The notes under the pieces were generated by a model that saw only the letters and a program-made list of their open reading frames with translations, did no database searches and was not told the origin of the DNA. From a bacterium (GTDB lineage Bacteria > Zixibacteria > MSB-5A5 > GN15 > FEB-12): a stretch of DNA of 5,430 bases. A program made the translations under genes and the position numbers. Positions 1-5,430 of the stretch are shown piece after piece; positions within the stretch are counted from its first letter, which is position 1, and every line of letters begins with the position of its first letter. The stretch lies in NCBI GenBank assembly GCA_030619425.1, contig JAUXBJ010000168.1, forward strand, positions 1 to 5,430, given 5' to 3'.

Positions 1-1879
1 GACCGGTCAGAATATGAATCCGCTCTTCGTCGGTTGTTATCATGGCATCGTTAGCCACGAAGGCTCCGGCTTCAAGCACCGCCTCGATGACCGGGTGACG
101 ACCGTTCCTGATTACCAGACGGCAGTCCTCAAAAATCTCCGGACGACAGTAGTTTTTCGTGACGGCCAACTCGGCCAGTGATGAGACAAGATCGAGTTCG
201 GCCAGAAGGTTCGCGGTACTGATGATGTCACCGATGCGATTTTCCAGACGGTCGATGAGTTCCAGATAAAGCTGTTCCTCCAGCCGGAAGATCTTCTCCT
301 CAGCCGACAGGATCAGCCCCTCTTTCTCTTTCAGTTCCGGCGTGATATAACGTTCGGCGTTGACCAGAGTCTGCTTGCGAATATACTCCGACGGTACCGC
401 GTCGGTATTAGCCCTGGTGATTTCCAGGTAGTACCCGAACACTTTATTGAAGCCGACCTTGAGGGTAGCTATCCCGGTGCGCTGTCGTTCTTGCTTCTGA
501 AGGGATGCTATGTAAACACGGGCGTCGTGGATCGAATCGTTCAACGCATCCAACTCTTGCGAGTATCCTCGCTTGAAGATGTCACCTTTGTTCATAACCG
601 CCGGCGGTTCTTCGGCCAGGGCGTCGTCGAGCATGGATATGATATCGTCATTGTCGGGCAGCGATCCGGCGATCTGAGTCAGCAACGGACTGGCGACATC
701 CCCCAGCAACTCCTTCAACTGCCGCGCCGTTACCAGTCCATCCTTGATGGAGGCTGCTTGTCGAGGGTTCAGTTTGCCGATGCCGAGTCGCCCGGCCAGC
801 TTCTCCAAATCCGGCAGACCCTTGCTCAACTTTTGGATGCCGCTACGAAGCTCGTGGTTGCGGACCAGTTCCGACACCCCGGAAAGACGCCGTTCTATCG
901 TTGTCTTGCTCTTGAACGGTCGCAGCAAACTGCTGCGAAGACGCCGCGCGCCCGGTAGGGTCATGGTGTGATTGATGACGGCAAAGAGTGAGTGCTCCTC
1001 ACCGGCGGTGGCGATGCTGCGTGTCAACTCCAGGTTGCGCACGCTGGAATAATCCAGGTGCATGTGCTCGCTGCTATCAAAACGTGTCAGCCGGGTGATG
1101 TGAGTCAGGCGATCACGATGGTTCTCTCGCAAGTATCTAAAAATGGCGCCGGCGGCGCCGATCGCCCGACGACTGCCTGAGACACCAAAACCCTCGAGAG
1201 TAGCGGTACCAAAATGCCGGTTAAGATCTCTGTGGGCGGAAGTAACATCGAAGTTCCACTCACCGAAAGAAGTGATCCGGGCGACGCCATCGACCAAATC
1301 CAGCCGCTTGGCCAGTTCGCTCGGTTCCAGATCGGCCGGACAGAGCAGTTCGGCCGGCGCGAGTACTTTTAAGCGCTCTACGATGTCATCGACCGGTCCC
1401 TCGTCAACGACAAATGATCCGGTCGTTAGATCGAGGGCCGCCAACCCCATGTTAGCCTTACCGTCGGGGCACACAGCCGCCAGAGTAGGCGGCGACTCGG
1501 AGCCATCGACTGCTTCGACCGTAGCCGTGCCGGGTGTAAGAATCTCCACGATCTCGCGTTTCACGATGCCCCTGGCCTCTTTGGGGTCCTCGACCTGCTC
1601 CACCACCACCACTTTCTCTCCGGCAGCCAACAGGCGAGCAAGGTATTTGTCCGCCGCATGGTACGGCACACCGGCCAGGGGGATGCGCTCGCTTTCACCG
1701 TGGGAGCGTGAGGTCAGGGCAATCGAAAGGATGGGTGCAGCCTTGACGGCATCGTCGCCAAACATCTCATAGAAATCACCCATGCGGAAAAACAGAATCT
1801 TGTCGGGGTGCTGCTCCTTGATGGCATGGTACTGTCGCATCAACGGAGTCACAGAGTTGCCTGAGGACGACTTACTCAT
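1..1879 (-). CDS. mutS: DNA mismatch repair protein MutS, N-terminal 626 residues (partial, runs off the left edge)
   Basis: MutS binds mismatched or looped DNA as a clamp-shaped dimer in the cytoplasm and recruits MutL. The frame is open from ATG at 1879 to the window edge. Residues 11-40 match the MutS N-terminus (TPLMRQY, then RMGDFYEMF), with the mismatch-reading F36-x-E38 pair at the same numbers as in E. coli. IPLAGVPYHA and the ILTPGT motif complete domain I (to about 120). A connector domain follows to about 260, then core/lever motifs (LDYSSVRNLELT near 272). The clamp lies roughly at 430-500, with GFNKVFGYYLEIT near 472-486. The ATPase domain begins with NGRHPV, and the last codon read is G626 of ILTG, the first residue of the Walker A loop GPNMGGKST (G614 in E. 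coli). Walker A, Walker B and the dimerisation tail therefore lie outside. ATG overlaps the TGA of the preceding gene (ATGA), and the bases upstream show no Shine-Dalgarno, so translational coupling is likely. No internal stop or frameshift was seen in the parts I checked. Confidence 0.97.
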   Translation of the reverse strand, partial: MSKSSSGNSVTPLMRQYHAIKEQHPDKILFFRMGDFYEMFGDDAVKAAPILSIALTSRSHGESERIPLAGVPYHAADKYLARLLAAGEKVVVVEQVEDPKEARGIVKREIVEILTPGTATVEAVDGSESPPTLAAVCPDGKANMGLAALDLTTGSFVVDEGPVDDIVERLKVLAPAELLCPADLEPSELAKRLDLVDGVARITSFGEWNFDVTSAHRDLNRHFGTATLEGFGVSGSRRAIGAAGAIFRYLRENHRDRLTHITRLTRFDSSEHMHLDYSSVRNLELTRSIATAGEEHSLFAVINHTMTLPGARRLRSSLLRPFKSKTTIERRLSGVSELVRNHELRSGIQKLSKGLPDLEKLAGRLGIGKLNPRQAASIKDGLVTARQLKELLGDVASPLLTQIAGSLPDNDDIISMLDDALAEEPPAVMNKGDIFKRGYSQELDALNDSIHDARVYIASLQKQERQRTGIATLKVGFNKVFGYYLEITRANTDAVPSEYIRKQTLVNAERYITPELKEKEGLILSAEEKIFRLEEQLYLELIDRLENRIGDIISTANLLAELDLVSSLAELAVTKNYCRPEIFEDCRLVIRNGRHPVIEAVLEAGAFVANDAMITTDEERIHILTG

Positions 1880-2874
1880 CGAGCAACAACAAGAAAACTC
1901 TGGTTGTGCTCGGCCTCCAGTTTATCCTTGAACCGGGAGGCCGACAGATAGTCAGGGAAGCGACCGATGTAGACGACGTGGTAGTTCTTGTCGGATATCT
2001 TCTTTCTCAACTGATCCAGCTTCTGACCATACTTCGTAAACCGGGCACTCATCTTTTCTGCGTTTTCCTTTGACGAGTAGACGCCCAACTGGACGGAGTA
2101 GAAAGTGCCGGTCAGTTTATCGGCCGTACGATCTATTTTGTCACCCGATGACAGATCGGCCATGCGATCCAGAAGAGCATCAACACCGACCGCGGAAGGG
2201 TAACTTTCACGCATCAGGGAATAGTAGAACACGGCGTTATCGGTGTTGCCCTCGGCAATTGCGGTGAGGGCCAGCAGGTAAAGAGCGGGTGGAACGCCGA
2301 CTCCGGATTTGCTGCGCGACAGCTTGCGGAGCACCTTGTCGGCGCCGATCTTTTTCCCGTAGTGCAGCATAACTCTGGCCTTATCGATCTGACCCCACTG
2401 GCCGCGGCTGCCGTCGGCATACGAAAGAAGATAGCGGTCAACCTGTCGCAAAGCCGACTCGTAATCGGATGAAATATCATCCACCATGATCGAATAGCGT
2501 AACATCTCATCACGGTACCGCCCGGATTCCCATCGCGATAGATACTCGGTAACGATCAGACCGAGATTCTTCAGATCACGATTCAGGAAATAGTACTGGG
2601 CTAACCGGTAGTAGATTTGCTCTCTATGGAGCAGCGATACCGAAGCCTGAAGCGCCGCCTGCATCAATTTTATCGACTTGGCTCCGTCGGTTTCCAAAAG
2701 CCCGGCGTAAAACAACAAATTGCCGTCTCGCGTGGATGCACTGGAGACGCTGGAGAGTGAATCGGCCGCCTGCTTAATGTCCCCGCCGAGGATCAATGAA
2801 TAGATGTCCGTTGTCCGACCGGAACCGACCAGTATAGCCATCAGGCAAATTGTCAGAAACAATATCTTCTTCAT
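1876..2874 (-). CDS. Secreted TPR-like protein with C-terminal SPOR (peptidoglycan-binding) domain
   Basis: Protein of 332 residues from ATG at 2874. A Sec signal peptide (MKKILFLTICLMAILVGSG, residues 1-19) has a short basic start and hydrophobic core; the cysteine at 10 sits inside the core and is not a proper lipobox, so this is probably not a lipoprotein. Residues about 25-240 are helical with degenerate TPR-like pairs (for example LYLLALTAIAEGNTDNAVFYY near 198-218). Residues 256-331 form a SPOR domain: FYSVQLGVYSSKENAEKMSARF, then the second half YHVVYIGRFPDYLSASRFKDKL. SPOR domains bind glycan strands stripped of stem peptides, usually at division sites, so a periplasmic cell-wall role is inferred. 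A TTG at 2886 would add four residues (MNHP) ahead of MKK; ATG is preferred because it gives a textbook signal peptide. Neither start has a clear Shine-Dalgarno. It follows the lapB-like gene by 24 bp and its TGA overlaps the mutS ATG. The exact function is unknown. Confidence 0.9.
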   Translation of the reverse strand: MKKILFLTICLMAILVGSGRTTDIYSLILGGDIKQAADSLSSVSSASTRDGNLLFYAGLLETDGAKSIKLMQAALQASVSLLHREQIYYRLAQYYFLNRDLKNLGLIVTEYLSRWESGRYRDEMLRYSIMVDDISSDYESALRQVDRYLLSYADGSRGQWGQIDKARVMLHYGKKIGADKVLRKLSRSKSGVGVPPALYLLALTAIAEGNTDNAVFYYSLMRESYPSAVGVDALLDRMADLSSGDKIDRTADKLTGTFYSVQLGVYSSKENAEKMSARFTKYGQKLDQLRKKISDKNYHVVYIGRFPDYLSASRFKDKLEAEHNQSFLVVAR

Positions 2875-2898
2875 CGGATGATTCAAGCCGGGTCAGTC

Positions 2899-3999
2899 TT
2901 AACCGGTGATCGCACGAGTCGAATCCGTGGCGGACGTATCAGCGGTGATCCTGAGTTTCTCGCGCCGTAGCGCCAGGCGCTTCATGAACTTCTCAAGCTT
3001 CTTCTGGTCACCTTTGTCCACATAGATGCGGATCAGTTCGAGGATCGGTTCGAGATTCTCCGGCTCTTCCTCAACGATCTGAGTTAGTATCTCCTCGGCC
3101 AGATCCAGTTCGCCCTTCTTCTCGTGGAACTCAGACAGCGAAAGTCGGGCCTGCAAATCTCTCGGGGAATGTCTGAGGATGTCCTCACAAATCTGGGCGA
3201 TGTCACCGTAACGCCCCAAATCGAATAGCGCCTTCTTGAGCCGCTCGATGGCGCGATAGCCCTCGGCCGGAACAGCCTCGATCAGCTTATTCCAGAAATT
3301 GACAGCGTCCTCGTAACGCTGCTCTTCAACGTAAGAATCGCCAATGGCCAGGTAGGCGGGCGCGAACGATGGATCAAGTCCCAGCGCTTCTTTGAAAAGA
3401 ACCCGAGCCTTGTGATGCTCTTTCTTCTTGAACAACTGAAGCCCCTGCTGATACTTGAAAACGGCCAGCGGAGTCTTTGATTTGTTGGACTCTATCCTCA
3501 GGATTCGGCCCGCGGTTTCGTAAGCGTCGTCCCACCGACGTTGCCTCTTCTGAACCTCAAGCAGTTGGTCATATCCATACCTGTCATCAGGACTCAGAGC
3601 AATCAGTTCTTTCAAGGCCGCCTGGGTCATCTCATCGTTGCCCAGGGCGGCGTAGTCCCTGGTCAACTGCTTCAGGATCGCCTGCTTCTGATCTCGATTC
3701 AGTCCGCCGCGCAGAGTGAGATCCTTGTGAACCTGCAGCGCCCGGTCGGGCCGCTTATGTTCACGGAGGATTTGCCCCAGGCGAAGGTAGGCGTCGATGT
3801 TTGCAGAGTCCTCAGCCACAACCTGACGTAACTTGGTGAACGCAGTCTCCGCCCGGCCGTCCAGAAGATTCTGAAGAGCTTCGACATAGAGTTGGTCGGA
3901 CGACGTCCGGCTGGTTGGACGAAAGTAGCGTTCGTAGATCGCATACAGAGCTACCGATGCGATCATCAGAACAACGAATACAAGTACGTACTCTACCAT
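2899..3999 (-). CDS. lapB: LapB (YciM)-like membrane-anchored TPR protein lacking the rubredoxin-like domain
   Basis: Protein of 366 residues. One N-terminal transmembrane anchor (residues 3-22, VEYVLVFVVLMIASVALYA) is followed by about eight or nine TPR units covering residues 36-345. The segment LRLGQILREHKRPDRALQVH (72-91) and the following LTRDYAALG (112-120) closely resemble the LapB family pattern; E. coli LapB has LTLGNLFRSRGEVDRAIRIH and LGRDYMAAG. LapB tethers to the inner membrane, helps coordinate LPS synthesis and export, and promotes FtsH-dependent turnover of LpxC. The family normally ends in a cysteine-rich rubredoxin-like metal site (two CxxC). Here the tail after residue 345 is basic and then Ser/Thr-rich with no cysteine; the only cysteine in the protein is C271, so the metal domain is absent. 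Starts at ATG with AGGG five bases upstream, 15 bp after the lapA-like gene. The pairing with LapA supports the call; whether it controls LpxC is not known. Confidence 0.85.
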   Translation of the reverse strand: MVEYVLVFVVLMIASVALYAIYERYFRPTSRTSSDQLYVEALQNLLDGRAETAFTKLRQVVAEDSANIDAYLRLGQILREHKRPDRALQVHKDLTLRGGLNRDQKQAILKQLTRDYAALGNDEMTQAALKELIALSPDDRYGYDQLLEVQKRQRRWDDAYETAGRILRIESNKSKTPLAVFKYQQGLQLFKKKEHHKARVLFKEALGLDPSFAPAYLAIGDSYVEEQRYEDAVNFWNKLIEAVPAEGYRAIERLKKALFDLGRYGDIAQICEDILRHSPRDLQARLSLSEFHEKKGELDLAEEILTQIVEEEPENLEPILELIRIYVDKGDQKKLEKFMKRLALRREKLRITADTSATDSTRAITG

Positions 4000-4014
4000 A
4001 ACATCCCTGATACG

Positions 4015-4380
4015 TCACTCATTGTCGCTGAATAACGGCTTGTCGGCAGGCGGCTTGGATTCCCCTGAAGCCACCAGATCGGCCGATTCCTCAATAGGTC
4101 GGTTGCGCAAGGCCGTTACTTCGCCCTCCAGAGCTTTGATCCGACGACGAGTCGCGCGCAATTGCACCGACTGTTTGATGAATACCGACATGAACAGAAA
4201 CAGCGATACCAGCACCCCCGGCACGAACGACCAGAAAACCACCGTGATAAGCGGCACATCGACATACTGGACCCAGATCAAATTGACCCGAACGTTCTGC
4301 TGCAAATCAGAATTGTAATACGCAAACGCAACTACGCACAGAACCAATGCGACAATCAGTATCGCCCGCACAGCCCACAT
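4015..4380 (-). CDS. lapA: LapA-domain (DUF1049, YciS-like) inner-membrane protein
   Basis: Protein of 121 residues, slightly longer than E. coli LapA (about 100). Two transmembrane helices are visible: residues 3-22 (AVRAILIVALVLCVVAFAYY) and 43-68 (PLITVVFWSFVPGVLVSLFLF). Between them is the family's N-x-x-x-x-x-V stretch (NSDLQQNVRVNLIW). After the second helix comes a coiled-coil-like stretch (70-94, LRATRRRIKALEGEVTALRN) and a polar acidic tail of about 27 residues that accounts for the extra length. LapA is a small inner-membrane partner of LapB in lipopolysaccharide assembly. Here the lapB-like gene follows after 15 bp, the same arrangement as in E. coli, and each call strengthens the other. 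The ATG start has a strong GGAGGT just upstream, and the 106-bp gap before it could hold its own promoter, although none is clear. Confidence 0.87.
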   Translation of the reverse strand: MWAVRAILIVALVLCVVAFAYYNSDLQQNVRVNLIWVQYVDVPLITVVFWSFVPGVLVSLFLFMSVFIKQSVQLRATRRRIKALEGEVTALRNRPIEESADLVASGESKPPADKPLFSDNE

Positions 4381-4383
4381 AGG

Positions 4384-4389
4384 ACCTCC
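4384..4389 (-). promoter_or_regulatory. Shine-Dalgarno of the lapA-like gene
   Basis: GGAGGT on the minus strand, three to four bases before ATG at 4380. It is the strongest ribosome binding site in the window. It contrasts with the weak or missing sites of the SPOR gene and mutS further down the cluster. Confidence 0.7.
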
Positions 4390-4423
4390 AAGTTGCTCTC
4401 CCCTTCTACTATCATCTCACGAA

Positions 4424-4462
4424 ACCAAGCCGCCGGTTGGTACTCATTCAAGAATCGTCTTG
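4424..4462 (-). terminator. Two small hairpins between the secreted-protein gene and lapA; possible weak terminator or attenuator
   Basis: Reading the minus strand, CAAGA-CGAT-TCTTG (4462-4449, five-pair stem, four-base loop) is followed by ACCAACC-GGC-GGCTTGGT (4441-4424, five plus two pairs with one bulged C), then TTTCG. The T run is too short for a confident intrinsic terminator. The rest of the 106-bp gap (4381-4486) contains no gene and only the lapA ribosome binding site. Confidence 0.25.
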
Positions 4463-4486
4463 GGAACCGACCGACCATCCCGCAAC

Positions 4487-5194
4487 TCAGCCTTTGCTCT
4501 CTTCTTCTGCTCCTGTCCATTTAATGCTGTTGACCATTTGTGTCAGAAAGGCATCAATCCCCTTGTAGTACAGGGATTCACACATCAGATGGAAGACCAG
4601 GATGGTGTTGTCCTTCTTAATGGCCGTTACCGTACCTTCGTAGGCGCCACGGACACGTTTACCCCCGCCGGTTGAAGATGCCGACAGCGCTACTTCCTTC
4701 ATATAGGTGCTCTTGCCCGCCCAACGGAGCCCTTTGTTGTCCCCTACCCTGATCGTCTTACGCCCTCTGGGGACCAGGGGATCACGGTATGTCCCGGAAC
4801 CGACAGAGCCTTCGTTCAGCAGTTCGAACTCCTTCAGAATATCCTTCTTCTGATCGGACTTGTAAGTCTTGCTCACCAGAGAATCAATAAAGGCGGCGGC
4901 TCCGAGGGTGGTGGTGTCAACCCATATAACCATACGCGGTACTTGAGTGTAGTCCGGGGCATTCAGGTAATCGGGTGGTACCTCATAGTTCTTTTGTATC
5001 AGGAACAGCCTGAAGTGGCTCTTTTCATAACCGACCTTGTATTTCCAGTCGTCGGGCAGGTCGATCTGAAAACCGTACTTAACATCGACAAAGACATTGT
5101 CGGTAACCTTACCTGCCTTGGCTTTCTTGCGCCGGGCTGAAACCATCGGTATCGTCACCAGGAATGCCAGGAGAATTATCAGTAGTCGTTTCAT
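4487..5194 (-). CDS. Secreted protein of unknown function, possible PsbP/DUF1795-like fold
   Basis: Protein of 235 residues. A Sec signal peptide (MKRLLIILLAFLVTIPMVSA, 1-20) ends in a good A-x-A-like cleavage site (VSA), followed by a lysine/arginine-rich stretch (RRKKAKAGK, 21-29). The mature part opens with YGFQIDLPDDWKY (40-52), then a beta-rich region, and ends with IDAFLTQMVNSIKW (213-226). An opening of the form 'F-x-I-x-L-P-x-x-W' and a closing 'F-x-x-x-v-x-S-i-k' are typical of PsbP-like or DUF1795-type small exported proteins, but this is a pattern impression and not a firm family assignment. One cysteine (C205) is present, with no catalytic motif visible. Start choice: TTG at 5197 is possible, but ATG at 5194 lies seven bases after AAGGAG, so ATG is preferred. 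It is the first gene of the minus-strand cluster in this window; 106 bp separate it from the lapA-like gene, so co-transcription is possible but not shown. Confidence 0.8.
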   Translation of the reverse strand: MKRLLIILLAFLVTIPMVSARRKKAKAGKVTDNVFVDVKYGFQIDLPDDWKYKVGYEKSHFRLFLIQKNYEVPPDYLNAPDYTQVPRMVIWVDTTTLGAAAFIDSLVSKTYKSDQKKDILKEFELLNEGSVGSGTYRDPLVPRGRKTIRVGDNKGLRWAGKSTYMKEVALSASSTGGGKRVRGAYEGTVTAIKKDNTILVFHLMCESLYYKGIDAFLTQMVNSIKWTGAEEESKG

Positions 5195-5201
5195 CAATGC
5201 T

Positions 5202-5207
5202 CTCCTT
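5202..5207 (-). promoter_or_regulatory. Shine-Dalgarno of the secreted-protein gene
   Basis: AAGGAG on the minus strand, seven bases before ATG at 5194. This ideal spacing decides for ATG over the in-frame TTG directly before it. Confidence 0.75.
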
Positions 5208-5245
5208 CTATCTTCACAAGCCGTCGAGTCTCACTAAGTTTTACT

Positions 5246-5264
5246 CTTATACATTGATAGTCAA
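5246..5264 (-). promoter_or_regulatory. Promoter-like AT-rich segment upstream of the secreted-protein gene
   Basis: On the minus strand TTGACT (5264-5259) resembles a -35 box and TATAAG (5251-5246) resembles a -10 box, but they are only seven bases apart and cannot belong to one sigma-70 promoter. TTGACT could pair with a weak TAAAAC (5243-5238, 15-base spacer), or TATAAG could act with a poor -35 box near 5275-5280. The surrounding AT-rich stretch (about 5235-5280), roughly 45-85 bases before the ATG, is the most promoter-like place in the window. The exact site is undecided. Confidence 0.35.
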
Positions 5265-5351
5265 GGAAATAATCTAAAAAGTTGCGCTTGGAGCATGGTG
5301 CGAAGAGTCGGGATAGATTTCACGCATGTGGTGAAGGATGCCGGACCGACG

Positions 5352-5429
5352 ATGGTCGCTCAACGGAAACCGATCTGGCGTTGCCGTTGCTTTTGAATGT
5401 AGTGTTGTATGGTCGTAAAACGGAAATCG
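5352..5429. repeat. 21-bp imperfect direct repeat, two copies, 57-bp period
   Basis: Copies at 5352-5372 and 5409-5429 share ATGGTCG, three variable bases, AACGGAAA, one variable base and CG (17 of 21 identical). They lie in non-coding DNA about 160-235 bp upstream of the secreted-protein start. The second copy ends one base before the window edge, so further copies may follow. Whether it is an operator pair, part of a dispersed repeat or chance cannot be told from this window. Confidence 0.5.
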
Positions 5430-5430
5430 C

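Larger units (their letters stand above)
5195..5430. other. Non-coding leader region upstream of the cluster
   Basis: I see no convincing gene here. A 33-codon plus-strand ORF (5295-5396, MVRRVGIDF to RCRCF) has no Shine-Dalgarno and no recognisable domain. A minus-strand frame is open from the right edge to a TAG at 5274-5276, but its translation is His/Ser/Pro-rich and looks non-coding. The part next to the gene is AT-rich and promoter-like, and the far part contains the 57-bp-period direct repeat. Confidence 0.5.

Noticed and set aside
491..1772. Plus-strand ORFs of up to 209 codons opposite mutS
   Set aside because: They lie wholly inside the well-conserved mutS frame on the other strand, and their translations are Arg/Ser/Thr-rich with no recognisable domain; they are shadow frames.
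2875..2886. TTG at 2886 as the start of the SPOR gene
   Set aside because: It would place four extra residues before the typical MKK signal-peptide start and has no Shine-Dalgarno; ATG at 2874 is the simpler choice.
4709..4732. P-loop-like pattern GLRWAGKST in the secreted protein
   Set aside because: It fits G-x4-G-K-S by letters only; the protein is exported and has no other nucleotide-binding motif, so it is most likely chance.
5295..5396. 33-codon plus-strand ORF (MVRRVGIDF...) upstream of and divergent from the cluster
   Set aside because: It has no ribosome binding site, an unusual Arg/Cys-rich end and no recognisable similarity; nothing beyond its being open supports it.
5274..5430. 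Minus-strand open frame from the right edge to TAG, as a possible 3' end of another gene
   Set aside because: The translation is rich in His, Ser and Pro with no domain pattern, and other frames are similarly open over short distances; the evidence is too weak to call a partial gene.
1..5430. CRISPR arrays, tRNA or rRNA genes, insertion sequences or attachment sites
   Set aside because: I saw no regularly spaced repeat array, tRNA-like cloverleaf, transposase or terminal inverted repeats.

Overview
All supportable genes in this window lie on the minus strand and read from right to left: a secreted protein of unknown function (5194-4487), a LapA-like inner-membrane protein (4380-4015), a LapB-like membrane-anchored TPR protein (3999-2899), a secreted TPR/SPOR-domain protein (2874-1876), and the first 626 codons of mutS (1879-1, running off the left edge). 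I found no convincing gene on the plus strand.

The source looks like a diderm (LPS-type outer membrane) bacterium of moderate to fairly high GC. LapA/LapB belong to lipopolysaccharide assembly and quality control, a SPOR protein follows, and the secreted products carry ordinary Sec signal peptides. The gene order (lapA-lapB-SPOR-mutS) and the deviant LapB suggest a lineage outside the well-studied Proteobacteria, possibly an uncultured phylum of the FCB/Zixibacteria type. That placement is impression only.

Region by region: 5195-5430 is non-coding leader with an AT-rich promoter-like segment close to the first gene and a 21-bp imperfect direct repeat farther upstream. 4381-4486 is a 106-bp gap with two small hairpins, ending in a strong Shine-Dalgarno for lapA. 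From lapA onward the genes are packed: 15 bp between lapA and lapB, 24 bp between lapB and the SPOR gene, and a 4-bp ATGA overlap between the SPOR gene and mutS. This suggests one transcript from lapA to mutS, possibly starting as far up as the secreted-protein gene.

Functionally, the first four genes concern the envelope: LapA/LapB in LPS synthesis control at the inner membrane, the SPOR protein in peptidoglycan binding in the periplasm, and an exported protein of unknown role. MutS is a housekeeping mismatch-repair protein that appears to share their transcript and to depend on translational coupling. The most notable points are that the LapB-like protein lacks the C-terminal cysteine-rich rubredoxin-like domain, and that mutS has no visible Shine-Dalgarno of its own. 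Nothing else here looks like a new defence, mobile or biosynthetic system.
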